Assembly: GCA_013115135.1 (NCBI GenBank)
Contig: JABANP010000160.1
Location: 1 to 64,000 of the forward strand
Source: Perkinsus olseni
Lineage: Eukaryota > Perkinsozoa > Perkinsida > Perkinsidae
Length of the DNA stretch: 64,000 nt
Direction of reading: 5' to 3'
Shown: in pieces, positions 44,824 through 57,940 of the stretch
Layout of the letters: the number at the start of each line of letters is the position of its first letter
Numbering within the stretch: the stretch's first letter is position 1
Position numbers and translations under genes: made by a program
Notes under the pieces: model-generated
Seen by the model: only the letters and a program-made list of their open reading frames with translations
The model's database searches: none
Told to the model about the DNA's origin: nothing

Positions 44824-47800
44824 ATGTCTGTCACTTCCACAGAGAAGCTGCGGGCTGTGATTGATACGATGCCGTCTTCTGTGTCTAATTTCGTGGCGAG
44901 TGACACAGGTCAGACTGACCAGAAGCAGATCGACAGACTGCCTCCAGATTGGGAGGCAGCTGAGAAGAAGTTGATTTTGGATAGGTGAGGTGTGCGGGAA
45001 CTCTGTATTATCATAATTTCGTGGCGCAGTGAAGATGTTGTTGCAGATATTATCTCGGGATTCACAAGAACATCGGTAGAGGCAGCTTTGCACGCGTGCG
45101 CAAGGGATATGATATAGTGGAGCGAAAGGAGGTCGCCATCAAATGCTATCACGCTGTGAGTATCTTTTTGCGGGTTCATTCCTGCAGTAAACGGAATAGT
45201 CACATTGACGCTCGGATTGATACCCCATGATTCCCTGCTAGGGTGCGGTCGCGGTTTCTTTTAAATGGTCCCATCTTATCGTGGCAATAGAGTTCGACCG
45301 TTTCCTAGCTAGCGTGAACTCTTCGCTCAGTCAAGTAGTTTGGTCGAACGTACTTGAGTAGGAGGAGGTGGCTGCCTGGTGTAGTTGACGACCATTCGTC
45401 AATTCATCGATCACTAGGAGTGGGGATTTAATAGTATCTTCGAATCGGGCTCATGTTCGGGTTACTGCCGACCGGATTGATGCTCATTCTCAAGCTGCAT
45501 TGAGCTGTATGATGAGTCGGAATCACCTCTTGTGATTAGCGCTCGCCCTAGTGATCGATCCGGGACTTACATAGTTGACACATGTAGTTGATGAGAAGGC
45601 GATATCCCCAGCGCTTTCAAGAGTCCAATCGCTAGTCCAAAAATGGATGTGATCGGCTACTGTCCGCTTTTGACGTTAATTGCTCCAAAGCTCCCATTGG
45701 GAATGGGAAGAGTCGCGGTAGAGTTGTGATGATGATCAGAGTGAGATGGGAGCCTTGGCCAGCTACGAAGAAACGTTGAGAAGGTTCACCAATCAAGTTC
45801 GGAATATGGCCATCCTAAAGGTCGGTGCTGCTGCTGTTCCTGCGGTATCTTTTTTCACTTCCCAGTCAGCCGTCGCCCTGTGACGATGATCACACTTCTC
45901 CGGTAGTTGATCGCTCTGATGATATGGGCGCTCCGTGATCACGGTTGCGTCGTAGTAGCGATGGATCGGTCGCGAACTCGAGATCACAGCCTTTTCTCGA
46001 TCGCTCTACGCTCTGGCGAATCAATACTGAGGATGCTGTTTTATGATCAGGGCGAAGTAGCTTTTCCTCAATCATCGCCGGGAAGGTCTCGAGCGGAATC
46101 TTTTCTATCAGTTGATACTCCGGTGAGTTCAGTTCGAGATGGTATCTTTTGTTCATGCGTGCAATTGATTCAGCCTGGGTTATCAATGGTAAAATCGGAG
46201 ACATTGGACTTGGGCGATGTGGTTTTACCGATGGAAGCTCATTCAATCGATGAGTGAGTCAAATCGATCGCGTGATCGATTCGGATATCACCTCAGATAC
46301 GGCGCACCTGGTCCTGACTCGACCGACTCTGTGAGCTGTATGCCATTTTTGAGTTGGGAGTGGTGACGTTGAAGCAGTACCTTGCTCGAATGTGAGACGG
46401 TCATTGGGGCAGATTAGTTGTATAAAAATATGGAACGTGGCGGTGGTAATGAAACGCCTCACCGTGAGTATCTTCGTCGCCCGTGGAGCACTGAGATGGG
46501 AAGACTGATGCCTTCTCAGAGGGCAACGATCCGTGATACACTCAGTTACTCCCGGCCCTCGCGAGTTCCGAAGAGTCGTAGTCGTGTGTCGTCGTGTGCA
46601 TTATCTAAAACAGAGCTTGCTCGTCTAGTGGTTCCCTTGCTGGAGATGATGTATGCAGTTCATTCTAAGGGACTGGTGAGAGAGCGGGTCCACGAAGTCT
46701 GAACGCCTTGCGATGGTACGACGGAAACGAAGCAGCTGTGAGTCTTTGATAAATTGACACATTTTCAGTGGTTCTTTCTGTCCTTCGAAGTTGGTACTCG
46801 TAGAGCCCCTTCACTGCATGCCTGTGTCCTGAGTGTCATGCTCGTGGACTTGACTCCGACAATAAATTCTCTCCAATGTCCCGTCGATGATGATGGTGAT
46901 TTGTGAGGTACATTTAGACATGAAGCCAGGCAATGTGATGTTGGGTCGAGCGAACAAGTGGAAGATAATAGATTTTGATGGCGCGGTGAAGGCAGGAAGC
47001 GTCTTGAACCCTGAGGATAGTCTGGTGGCCTTCACAGCAGCGTAGGGGGACAGGAGCATTCCTATCAAATGTCATTGCGCTGTGAGATTTGTTGGATTTA
47101 TGGTAGGGGAATTGGCGACGTTTGGAGTATCCTTTTTATCGTTATTAGGGCTTGTAGATTGTACAGCAAGTTGAGTGAGAATGTCTGAGTCGGGAGATCC
47201 CTGCCAGTGAGGGAAGCTCGCATGTCCATCGAAGCCATTTCGTGCCAAGTGATACTCCACACTCAATGCACAGCCCCGAGCCCAACTTCGTAAAGCGCCA
47301 CCTTCCCGAGGACGTTCTCTCACAATAGCAGTAGCCGTGAGCGTCGAGCCTCCATTGAGTTGTGTAGATACTGTTCGCCGGAATTGGCGAGAGCGGTTGT
47401 GGATCTTAAATCGCGGACAAGTCGGGGGCGAGTCGGTGGTGGCGGAGGAGGAGGCGTTGGAGATGCTGCTGTTGTTGTGTCGAGGAAGATGGACGTCTGG
47501 AGTCTTGGTATCACCATTTGCGAGATTTTTAGTGGTAGGATCGCTTAATTTTTTTCCATGTGGATTCTCGCTCGAATCTTGCTCGACTTGCTATTCCTTC
47601 CACGCTATATTGCGTATCTTTTTGGTTAGGTGAATGCCCGACCGCGAAAGTACTGGCTTCCCTCGTTGGGAGCAGTAATCGAGGATTCGAATACTTCCAG
47701 TGGCTGAGTGATTTCTCGAAGCCACTGGCCTTCCACGTTGCCGCTATGCGTCGCTACGACCCCGACCTCGCCGATCTTGTTGAGCGAATGCTCGTGAAAG

Positions 47801-48199
47801 ATCCAGAGAACAGAATCAGCTCATCTCAGTGTCTAACCTCCGACTACTACATCAAAAACAAGCGTGCCATAGAAGAGGCCAGGGAGCGAGCAAGAAATAA
47901 TTTCGTGGCGCGGTGACGATTCTTTGCCCTCCCTATCACTGCGAAGATCGCTCAAACGTGCTTCCATAGGCGGAGGATGCTGCGGCCTCAGGCCTAAGCG
48001 ACTGAAGATATGGCCGCTCTCCCGAAAGGATTCTTCCAGAGTTCGTCCGCGCATGCCCACCGTGGCCTTCATCTCGGGAGGTGAACCCGTTGACTTGCCG
48101 CATCCGATCAGTCGACGACTCGCAAGTGATATCAAAACGCTAATTGGAAATGAAGCTGCCGTGATCTCGAGTAGGAGGTCGATGACTGCGCCCCCATAG
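44824..48199 (+). CDS. Divergent Ser/Thr protein kinase
   Basis: Intron-split kinase. Exon 44824-44984 (start tentative) joins in phase to 45047-45155: DRYYLGIHKNIGRGSFARVR with Gly-rich loop, then the VAIK lysine. Next are 45740-45820 (EETLRRFTNQVRNMAILK), about 45900-46253, and 46297-46331. Then comes about 46430-46674 (LLEMMYAVHSKGL). Exon 46908-47041 gives the catalytic loop HLDMKPGNVML and IIDFDGAVKAG. About 47340-47534 has YCSPELARAVVD and MDVWSLGITICEIFSG. From 47701 follow VERMLVKDPENRISSSQC and a basic C-terminal part ending RRSMTAPP. The catalytic Asp and Asn are present, but HRD is HLD and DFG is DFD. Several exon ends are approximate. Subfamily not assigned. Confidence 0.75.
44985..45046 (+). 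repeat. Kinase intron with TTTCGTGGCGC module
   Basis: 62-nt intron ending ATTTCGTGGCGCAGTGAAGA then tgttgttgcag. In-phase joining of GAT AG/A TAT TAT CTC supports it. The same module lies at the 3' end of introns ending at 44294, 48864 and 63656. Confidence 0.75.
46254..46296 (+). repeat. Kinase intron with AATCGATC palindrome
   Basis: 43-nt intron gtgagtca-AATCGATCGCGTGATCGATT-cggatatcacctcag. A near-perfect palindrome fills most of the intron. Confidence 0.7.
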
Positions 48200-48587
48200 T
48201 GATCATAATCATCTTTTTTGCTTTATTTGGATTATACTGCAGCACATGTTGCATCAGCATATTTATCGTTATCAATAAAGACAACAGGCGGCGTTGCGTG
48301 GTGGAGGTCTGCCACTCCATCTTCAGTCTTCAGCGTCGAATCCGTTCTCTTTCTGCTTTCCTCTCCAATCCTCTTAACCTATTCACAGGTCGTTGGACAC
48401 TATAATGGTGCTCATGGTCGCTGCTTTCGTGGAATTTTCCCTCTCATACCAGTTGTCATCGGGTCGTGCTCGGTCTGGATTCACGTGCTCTCATTTCGAC
48501 TCGAAAATATTCGCTTTCAAATTTCTTGACGCCGGGGTGGAATCTGTGGTAGTGAGGTCAGGTTTTATTGTTATCAACTATCAGTGA

Positions 48588-49113
48588 ATGGCTACAGATG
48601 AAAAAACTGCGGAGTCCTGTGAAGGGACTCGATTTGTTGATAAAAGAGGTCGCGGGTTGGGGGTATCTTACTGTTTGCAACTGGCCAGGATCAACCTAAG
48701 CAGCGTTTTCGATTTCAGATCCGGATCACTGCGCCAAGTGCGGGGAGATATTGTCCATAGCGCAGCTACGACCGCCGTTGGCTTGCAAGTGCTGCAAGAA
48801 AAAGTGAGAAAACCCCGCGGGATATTTCTTTTGGGTGCTATTTCGTGGCGCGCGGTCAAGCTAGGCTGGGCCTTCATCGCCAGCGAGATCGGGAAGTAGC
48901 GTTATGTGCTCATGCCAAATTCCTTCTCTCATACTGCGTCGAATCATGACCATTTTCTGAGCGATTTCAACCAGCAGTTGTTCGTGTGAGGTCGGCTGTA
49001 TTCTGATCGCAGGTTCTGTCCTCGCTGCTTTGGCTTGTGCAGCAGCTTCCTATACTTTGCTCTATGCTCCTCCACAACTTGTCCAGAATGCTCCCAGATG
49101 TCCGAACCCGAGA
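48588..49113 (+). CDS. RPA12-like zinc-ribbon subunit of RNA polymerase I
   Basis: Exon 1 48588-48648 (MATDEKTAESCEGTRFVDKR) joins in phase to exon 2 48719-48803, DPDHCAKCGEILSIAQLRPP then ACKCCKK. This four-Cys N-terminal ribbon resembles polymerase I A12.2. Exon 3 starts at 48865. A later exon near 49070-49115 reads CPECSQMSEPEMKF, which fits the start of a C-terminal TFIIS-like ribbon. The conserved RSADEG-type end was not found, so the 3' exons are open. Rpb9 or Rpc11 relatives are alternatives. Confidence 0.6.
48649..48718 (+). repeat. RPA12-like intron 1, degenerate T-arm start
   Basis: 70-nt intron starting GTCGCGGGTTGGGGGTATCT, similar to the intron at 62603-62662 that starts GTCGTGGGTTCGATCC. 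Confidence 0.55.
48804..48864 (+). repeat. RPA12-like intron 2 with TTTCGTGGCGC module
   Basis: 61-nt intron ending TATTTCGTGGCGCGCGGTCA then agctag. It shares 17 of 18 nt with the end of the DHHC intron at 44272-44289. Confidence 0.75.
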
Positions 49114-49630
49114 TGAAATTTTTGTAAGCCACTCGTCCACTCTGGCCTCAGAAGCTCCCTCATTACTGGCTCGGCTAGCTCTTGGGGTGGTAGGCGTTTT
49201 TTCGCGAGAGCGAGGTGGTGGGATCGAACCGGGGTGGTTGTATTTTAGTGTTGATTACGGCCAGCAATGCGAAGAAGGCGTAGCTTGTATGCTCCGGCAG
49301 GATGTCGAGACCGGATCCTCGAAAAAGGGGGTAGGGGAAGGATCTCCTCTGCGGTCAGTCCTCAACAATAGCTTCGCTCCGCTCTTTTTAGATCGCGAGT
49401 TTTATCTCTTCCCTGTCCACTACAGCGTCTCAAGATGGTGGTGCCTCCTCAAATGTAAGCGCCCGGTAACCCGCCGTCCTAGTGCGTCCTAGTTACAAAG
49501 CTGTTGTCACGCCACTTTCGGTCGGCATGTGACTATGAGAATCGTTCTGTGACAAGCGTTAACCATCGAGGCTAGATCTTTACTAGGGCCGCAGCTCATC
49601 TCTCGAAGAAGAAGCTCTGATATTTGTGTA
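49114..49630. other. Unresolved stretch between RPA12-like and PH-domain genes
   Basis: A candidate intron with the reverse T-arm word GGTGGGATCGAACCGGGGTG lies near 49200-49240. Possible exon pieces could not be tied to either neighbour. Confidence 0.35.
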
Positions 49631-50149
49631 GGGGTGGCTCACTGTAGAGTTGCCTTCTGGTAAACTACACTGGGAGAGTCTCCATAAAACCGGCAACAAG
49701 CCACTCGAAGAGCGAACGATTGAGTTGAAGAATATCGCGCTGGTCGAAGGTAAGGTTGGTCCAGTTAGACACGACGGATCATAGCCACTTGCTGGTCAGT
49801 CCGCGATCAGTTCTTCCTCTACATTCATCACATCCGTGGCGTTATACCCGTTCAAACGGCGGAGACCTTGGTGCTTGATTTTGAGAAGAACCGCTCGGAT
49901 GCGGTCATGTGGTGCAACATCATCAGAGTGGCGATGGACGCCTTTGTTCAAGAGACGCCCGGGGCTGTGAAGAAGGAAAGAGAACGGCTGCGGCAAGTGA
50001 GAGAAAGTGCGATGCATCACGGAGGGACCTCCCTTCTCGTTTCAGGAGGCTCTCCAGTCTCGACAGTCTGCGAGGGATCTTCGACGATCACAACTAGCGA
50101 ATGGAGGGGATATCGGTTTCACTTATACCGCTCGATCGATGCTCTCTGA
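49631..50149 (+). CDS. PH-domain protein, C-terminal part
   Basis: Exon 49631-49749 (after a gtgtag acceptor) reads GWLTVELPSGKLHWESLHKT then ERTIELKNIALVEG. The next exon, from about 49800, reads RDQFFLYIHHIRGVIP, ETLVLDFEKNRSDAVMWCNI and IRVAMDAFVQETPGA, ending at the stop at 50147-50149. The strand pattern and the final DAVMWCNIIR helix resemble a pleckstrin-homology domain, which binds phosphoinositides or proteins. The N-terminal exons are not found. Medium confidence in the fold, low in the partner. Confidence 0.55.
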
Positions 50150-50445
50150 TGGAAGAGAATGATTTCTATTTTCCCGTGTTGTGCTCGAGATCAAGTCAAT
50201 TGAACTCGTCTTGCGGAACAGAAATGAATCAACTGCAGTGAAGGTGCGAGTTTGAGGCCTTGAAATCACAGCGCTTTGATCTCGGGACCATCCGTCCGCT
50301 AGTGATCACTAGCAACTTCACTCGATGATGTGCTGATACGAGCAGCCTGATTCGTATTCATGAAGAGCGTTCAAACCTCGCCCCATTCGTTGCCATGAAG
50401 CTCCCACTATTGGACAACCCGAGAAACTTTCACCAGAAACACATG
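50150..50445. other. Intergenic, convergent genes
   Basis: Short gap between the PH-domain gene (plus) and an unknown gene (minus). A CTAGTGATCACTAG palindrome lies at about 50299. Confidence 0.4.
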
Positions 50446-50811
50446 TCACCAACAGTCACCACCATCGTAGTTCTCGTCACTTTGAGCTACTCGAGCCTTC
50501 ATCATGGCCGTCTGTCGGTCAGAAACTCTCTTCGTATACCGCCGTACGAAGTTGAGTTCGCTCTTCTCCGCAACCTCTTCCTCGGCCACTCGGTCATTCA
50601 AAGCAGTTGATGATATCAATAGGGGGTCCTCAGCATGATAGGGCTCGTAAGTAGGACTGAGTGAGACACACTCGAGACGATAACGCGAACATGAAGCCAC
50701 CTTCGATCGACTGGCGTAACTTCTCCTCGTCCCTCTTCTGGTAACTCTATGGCATCCCAAAGCCCATCTGATTGTGTCGACTGGTCATCCTCAATGTACC
50801 TGTAGCCACTA
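50446..50811 (-). CDS. Unrecognised gene, 3' exons
   Basis: Two minus-strand exons look coding: about 50811-50660 (RYIEDDQSTQSDGLWDAIEL, PVDRRWLHVRVIVSS), then 50655-50446 after a ctcag acceptor (SPTYEPYHAEDPLLISSTAL, EEEVAEKSELNFVRRYTKRV, stop after GGDCW). Upstream exons between 50.8 and 51.4 kb are not resolved. No domain recognised. It could be the 3' end of the pseudouridine synthase transcript or a separate gene. Confidence 0.4.
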
Positions 50812-51616
50812 CTCTGGCCCTAACATTCGAAACATCTCCGCGGATGAAACGATCAATGAGGCCAATCGAAGATCTCATGCGTTCGATTGTGGCCGGCGGC
50901 CTGCAGCTAACGACGATTCTGCGCCCTTTTGACATTTGGTTCCACTCACGACTCTCCTCAGTTTCAATAGCGCTCCCTGGATCGTCTTGTGCACGTTAAA
51001 TTCAATTTTCGGAGCGCTCATGATATTCAAGAGGAGCCTATGGAACACTCCCACTATCTCTGCTCGCTCTAGCCGTAACAGTATTTCTGATCAGCATCTG
51101 CTATATCAGAGACATCACAGTGAGAAATATTCGATATGTCTACGCGAGCTGATCTCGTCTCATCTACTCGTTTCGTATGTCCACTCACCAGCCTAGCTTA
51201 TCAAACATTTGCCTCATGTGTGGTGGTACGGGGCGCTACAATGTCGATCTGATCTCCTCCGAAGGAATGCATGGAGATCTGTCGTGAACACACCTGAGCT
51301 CAAAACTCGATCCTGTGCATGGCGTAGTTATCCTATTCACTACTGCACAAATAAGATTGCCAAGCTTGAGTCGGGCTGGACCCATCGTTCAGCCTCCGAC
51401 TCCCTGGTTGATACGTCCTACTAGCTGACTCCTACTGTTCTAGTCTATGAAATCCACTCACCATGCGTTTGCATATCAGATCTTCTCCGAACATTTCCTT
51501 CCGCTGTAACATGTGCTTCTCAGGAGTGGCATCGTTCCACCGTATCGCTTGCTTGGAGTAACTTGAGTTCGGCGAGATCAGCAGGAGAGGACAGTAACAG
51601 CGGGCGGAGGGCTCAC

Positions 51617-52874
51617 ATGTCGTCGCCCACTACAGGCGTTCTGAGTCCGAAAGCACAGTGAGCCTGTAGCTGGTCTCGTCGACCGGTATATCTATCAAAA
51701 ACCATCGACAAAGAATTGAACCCGCGACCTCCAATACCCTACGGTTCTAACTTGAGCAATGTTATCCCACCGGCAAACGAGGAGTATTTGAGGATCTCCC
51801 ACTTGGTTATCGCGGAGAGTTCGGCCGTGTGGAAGGAAGCGGGCACAACGTGATGACCTCTGAGGAATGACAATAAACACAGACAGGTGTCTCGATCAAG
51901 TGAGTCGATGGTGAGAAGAAGAAACATGCAGTGGATGGGGTACCGGTGGATGAGGGGTATATTGATCGTTCCACTGAACTGCCTCGGGCCCAGCTGAACC
52001 TTGCCCCATACAAGAGCCCAGTAGGTACGATTCCAGAAGGATCTGAGAGGTGTAACGGCTCACAACGGTGCTCGAGAGATTCTTGTTATGTGCCGCCCTA
52101 TGGAGGAGAATCATACGGATACTGCACTTTCACTGAAGGATAGCCGTCACTTGTCCGCACTCGCGACACGTCATGTTGTTGCTGCTCCTCACCTTGCACC
52201 AATACGATCCCTGGCCATCGTAGCCGCAGCCTTATGACGGGCCAACAGCTGTACTCCAGCTGTGGCGGTATCCAATCGATGAATGAGTATCGGTACTTCG
52301 GAACTAGATGAAGAGGCCAAGGCTCGGAGGTGCCGTTGGAGGCTGAAAGAGGATATTTCCAGGCGGGGAGGGCTGCCGGATAGTAGACCCACCTGTCTTT
52401 AACTTTAGGACCGTCGGTGACGGACAGACCCCATGGTTTATTCACTGCTATATAATCAGCATCTCTGTAGAGGACAGCGTCCTCCAGCCTACCCACACCG
52501 AGAGCCTGCGGAAGGCAGGATACAAGCAGATAGCTACTGAGCCTACCAATGCATGCACATCACAGCGGAGGCAGCGGCGGCGGAGTAGTGATGAAGTATG
52601 AATAACAGCACGAGGCCCTCCACGACCCACTTACCTCGGCCGCCTTCGCCTTGCAATCTTCAATATTAATATTATCCACCACCGGCCGCGGCTGCCGCCG
52701 TAGCTTCTTCCCTGCTTTTCGCGCTGCATCGGTCGTCTTCTCCGGCGAGGTCGTCTGCACCTTAGACTCCTGCGCTAGGCGAGCCTTCAATCGTTGCGAT
52801 GCGGCAGTCAAAGGGGAAGTGGCCCTCGCGACTCCAAAGGATCTCGAGGGGATCTTCAAACAGCCGACCACCAT
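51617..52874 (-). CDS. RluA-family RNA pseudouridine synthase
   Basis: Converts uridine to pseudouridine in RNA. Six exons join in phase: 52874-52635, 52505-52393, 52342-52193, 52042-51944, 51859-51743 and 51691-51617. Exon 1 (MVVGCLKIPSRSFGVARATS, basic and Ser-rich) could be an organelle leader. Exon 2 has VLYRDADYIAVNKPWGLSV and exon 3 the catalytic HRLDTATAGVQLLARHK with its Asp. Exon 4 is TYWALVWGKVQLGPRQFSGT, exon 5 ITKWEILKYSSFAGGITLL and exon 6 TGRRDQLQAHCAFGLRTPVV followed by GDD. A further exon near 51535-51465 (EKHMLQRKEMFGEDLICKRM) probably belongs to it, so the 3' end is open. The intron between exons 5 and 6 is a T-arm introner-like unit. Confidence 0.85.
51692..51742 (-). repeat. 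Introner-like intron, T-arm core (RluA)
   Basis: 51-nt intron gtagggtattgga-GGTCGCGGGTTCAATTC-...ttttgatag. It matches the two L12 introns in length and layout (core at 14-31, GATGG after the core, T-rich end). Both ends are fixed by LLKLEP-Y-TGRRDQ. Confidence 0.8.
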
Positions 52875-54056
52875 TGTTATATGAATTCTGGGTCCTTTCG
52901 CTCAAGTATCGTTGGTAGTATAGTAGTTACGCCTATCTTTGAAGCATGAACTCAGTTACCTTGGATGATATGGAAACACTCAGAGATCATCGCAACACAC
53001 AGAGCAATGCATGACAGGGAAGCTTTACATACTCATCGATGACAACTGCCCACAGGGGTATGTCGTAGTCACTCAATGATTTCGGTTATTTCCTTACAAA
53101 CAAATCGGATGACGGGAAGGGTGAGAGAGCTAAAGAATGAGGAGACGCAACCATAGGAATGACCATTAGAATTATGAGGTCGATCGACTACATCACGACG
53201 GTTCAATTACTACGGCATACTGGGCCCCGGAGCTATTACAAACACTTCTCAAAGGATACCGCTAACTCGCGTTCTAGGCAGTTCGCAGCGACGAAGGCAA
53301 GCGAGCTCTAGAGACGGGCCGACATGAACATGTCATGGGAGTCCTCTGCGCTAGAGTGGCAGCTCGATTGACGGGTGTAATCCCAAGGCCTGTAGCCGAG
53401 AAGCTCAATTGTCGCTTTGCGTCTGAAGGAGTTCTCAGGCCGTCGGACCCGTTCGTGCGTGCATGCAACTACTAGAGCAGCTCTATCTAAACAGAGTCTC
53501 AGGCTCTGTTTGACAGCCATGTCTGTTTAACAGACAGCAGGTTTTACGAATCCGTGGAGCAGGAGGAAAAGCACCCCACTAGAACTAGGGTGAAGAGCCG
53601 AGGATACTCAGTCATGCTCAGTCCCTCACTCACGGCATGTTGCACTGTAACTATAGTAGCTGCAGCAGTAGCAGCATGTGTGATGATCAGAGAGTTACCG
53701 AGAGGAGACTCAGAGACATTAGAGACTCTCCAGCATGATACACAGTGCATAGTATGTTCGTGAGAGCGGGAGGCCAGACGGGGAACCGCCGACCCCGAAC
53801 GCGACGATTCCACTCTTGGAAACAGGATACTCAGCCGCCGCCGAGTCACAGACGTATCTTGACGATCTCCAATATCGCTGACATCCTTTGGAAGTAATAA
53901 GTCGAATAAAGGCTCAAGTGGACTCAGAAAAAATAAGTGAGAATAGTACTACTGTGATGATTCAACTTTGCTACTAGAAATAGAGATAAGCTGGTCATGA
54001 GACTCACAGAACTTGACAGACAGCAAAGATGTAATACCAGCACTCACCAAAAATGA
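52875..54056. other. Intergenic, with a copy of the 56.4-56.8 kb sequence
   Basis: The part 53380-53720 resembles 56415-56680 (shared TCAATTGTCGC/TTCTCAGG/GTGCGTGCA words and an AGCAGCAGT-type run). It is one half of a tandem duplication that also contains the secreted-protein genes. No domain is seen in its short frames. Confidence 0.45.
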
Positions 54057-54490
54057 TCAGATATGAGCCGTGTTCGGCGGTGTACACTTGCCTTGGGACA
54101 TGTTAACGGGGTTGCCTTTGAACTGAACCATCATAGTCTTTATGTTGTCGTCAGTCTGATACGTATTGAGGTCATCGGCAAGTACACCAAGGCTGGGGCA
54201 CCCCTCCTGGATGCCCGATATGAAGTCATCATGATCCTTCTCGCTATCCTTGGTAACATTGTACGTGAAGTCACCGCTGTTAACCAGATACATGCCCTTG
54301 GAAGTGGTAGGGCTTTTGCCACACTCACCGAGAAGGTATACTTCGCACGTAGGACCGGGGACGAAGTCAACTTGACTGCAGTCCGGTGGATCTTAGTGAT
54401 AATGTTGAAATACTGTCCTTCATGTGGACGCCCAACTGATGGTAGCGGCGAGGGACCCACCACGAAGAGTGCAAAGAGGGCCGCCAACAT
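54057..54490 (-). pseudogene. Secreted protein, copy 1 (frameshifted)
   Basis: Related to 57004-57417. The N-terminus is a signal peptide (MLAALFALFVVGPSPLPSVG). That frame drifts off after GQYFNIIT, and the homologous DPPDCSQVDFVPGPTCEVY continues one base away near 54391-54396. It goes on through TTSKGMYLVNSGDFTYNVTK and DSEKDHDDF to the stop. A single indel thus breaks or mis-reads the copy. An unseen intron is less likely, because copy 2 is continuous here. Four or more Cys suggest disulphides. No known family. Confidence 0.6.
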
Positions 54491-55841
<1,351 letters not shown>

Positions 55842-57003
55842 CTGCCCAAGCAACGCCCTACCAACACTGCCGAAGCGCACTGGGTTATCGGTATACGTGG
55901 GGGGATCAGAATAATCGGAGGGAAATGCCAATTAAACAGCCGGCCTTCGTGGTCATATGAATTCTGAAAGGTGAGGATCATGAGCATCCCCGAGAGCCCC
56001 CCGAGGGGACGGAGTATCACACAGGCTCATCATCATCATCATCATCACGGAGGACAAGGATGAGATCTTGAACAAGAGTGTGATGGGCAGCAGGATAATG
56101 CAAAAAGCCTAGAGTCTGCCCAGATTGTCAAATGTCATTTGAGTGCAATTAGTCTCATACTAAGGTCCCGGCTCTTCCCGTTTGGCATGGCATGAGGGCT
56201 ACAATGAGAACTATGCTGGTCTCGTGTAGCAGCTACTCAAGGTCCTCAGCAGGGCTAGGCAGAGTACGAAGAGGGCGGCGGCTGGCAGCATTCGGTTGAG
56301 GCTACACCGAGTCGCACGCGAAGAAGATATGTCATCCGTACCACGGGTGCTTATCACGAGAAGCCCCGTGATAAGCACCCGTATCACCATTCATCACGGG
56401 TGTATCTCGGAGGAAGCTCCTAGCCGGGAAGGTCAATCGTCGTTGCGCGTGTGAAGAAGTTCTCAGGATAGAAGGCGGCGTCGTGCGTGCACGCAACTAC
56501 CGAGTAGACAGACAAGGTGAGTGGAGGCGAAACGCCGGGTCGAAGGAGGAGGATAGACAATCATCCGCTGCCTGCCACACAATAGCGCGTCGTAGTACAG
56601 TAACTACCACTACTACAGCAGCTGCAGGACTACAAAAATTCGGGACGGTCGGGTAATCTGAGAGTAGCATTGCCGAGAGAATTCCGATCCCAACGATGAT
56701 GATTCCACCCCTTAGCAAGGGGCCTTCAGATTTATCAGAGAACAACTCAGTCACAGAAGGGCCCTTCATCAACACTGTATCCCTGGCAGTTCTTGAAAGT
56801 AGTAATAGAGAATAAAAGGGTCAACGGCGCTCGGAGAAAATTAAACTGATACTATCCAGTGAATAGATAGACCAATAGTATTGATCTACCTTTTCCGGAG
56901 ATAGAGATCAGCTTGCCGTGGATCGATACTCGATCGGCTCACACAACTCCCTTGAAAGCAAAAGTTTAATAGTAGAAATGATAGAAAGTGATCACATACG
57001 GCC
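55842..57003. other. Intergenic, repeat-bearing
   Basis: Contains a CAT trinucleotide run (56027-56047), a perfect hairpin at 56343-56382, and from 56415 a duplicate of 53380-53720. A short minus-strand frame with LLRGGIIIVGIGILSAMLL (56497-56775) could be a membrane helix; support is weak. Confidence 0.4.
56343..56382. repeat. Perfect 16-bp hairpin
   Basis: ACGGGTGCTTATCACG and its exact inverse, CGTGATAAGCACCCGT, around an 8-nt loop. The word CACGGGTG recurs at 56396. Confidence 0.85.
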
Positions 57004-57417
57004 CTAGTCCGTTGGTGCACAGCTCCTCGGGGCCATATTATCTGGGAAGCCTTTGAACTGAACCATCATAAACTGTAGGTCCTCGTCAGTACGATACGTA
57101 TTGAGGTCATCGCCAAGTAGACCAATTCCGGGGCACTCCTTCTGAACATCCGACATGAAGTCATCATGATCCTTCTCACTATCTTTGGTAACATTGTACG
57201 TGAACTCATAGCTCTCAAAGAGGTACAGGGCCTTGGAAGTGGTAGTACCGTTGGCGCATCCAACAACGAGGTTTACTTTGCATGTAGGACCCTGGGTAAA
57301 CTCAACTTGAACGCATTCCCATGGCCCAGGCATAATACTGAAAGATTGCTGCACAAAACGCCCAACTGACGGCCCCGATAGAGCCACTACGCAGAGTACG
57401 AAGAGGGGGGACAACAT
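57004..57417 (-). CDS. Secreted protein, copy 2
   Basis: 137 residues with a clear signal peptide (MLSPLFVLCVVALSGPSVG). The mature chain has FVQQSFSIMPGPWECVQVEF, GPTCKVNLVVGCANG, the word TYNVTKDSEKDHDDF and a Cys near the end (RSCAPTD). Five Cys suggest an extracellular disulphide protein. The continuous frame makes this the likely functional copy, compared with 54057-54490. Its 3' to 5' neighbours are duplicated together with it. No known family; a lineage-specific effector-like or surface protein is possible but unproven. Confidence 0.65.
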   Translation of the reverse strand: MLSPLFVLCVVALSGPSVGRFVQQSFSIMPGPWECVQVEFTQGPTCKVNLVVGCANGTTTSKALYLFESYEFTYNVTKDSEKDHDDFMSDVQKECPGIGLLGDDLNTYRTDEDLQFMMVQFKGFPDNMAPRSCAPTD

Positions 57418-57940
57418 GTTTGATATGGGTTTGGCCAGTTGTTTTCAGCTATCGATCGCGGCGCCCTCTGCGCGGACGAAGCCGTACGCATGGACTTAGC
57501 GCCACTGGCCGTAGCAGTGGGCTGATATGTTGACTTCTTCCAGGGCTCATCGACAAGAAGGACCATGATAGATAGTCAAAGCAGGGGCTTAGTGGCTGCG
57601 GCACCTCGTGAGGACAGCCCCGACGCTGCTGACAGCCTTCAGATCACGGCACCAGGATACAAACAGGTAGACAATTGAGGCGACGCCGAAGAGTGACGCC
57701 AGGAGCGACGCCGCATTATGTCTTCATGCATGTTACGCTCCGTCAATGTTCATGCGTGCAGAGTAGTCTGGGCAATAGCTCTTTCATAAGATCCATCTCA
57801 CAAGCTCCCTTTGGCCTTGTGTTCCACGTACGAGTGAGGAGAATACAACAGTCCAAACCCTGGTGGAAACAACAACGCCAGACGTCTATGAAGGAAACAC
57901 TTGAGTAATGCTATGATGATGGCGATGATGATGCTGGTGA

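Noticed and set aside
53544..53849. Minus-strand 101-codon frame as a gene
   Set aside because: Its homologous segment at 56.5 kb does not keep the same reading frame.
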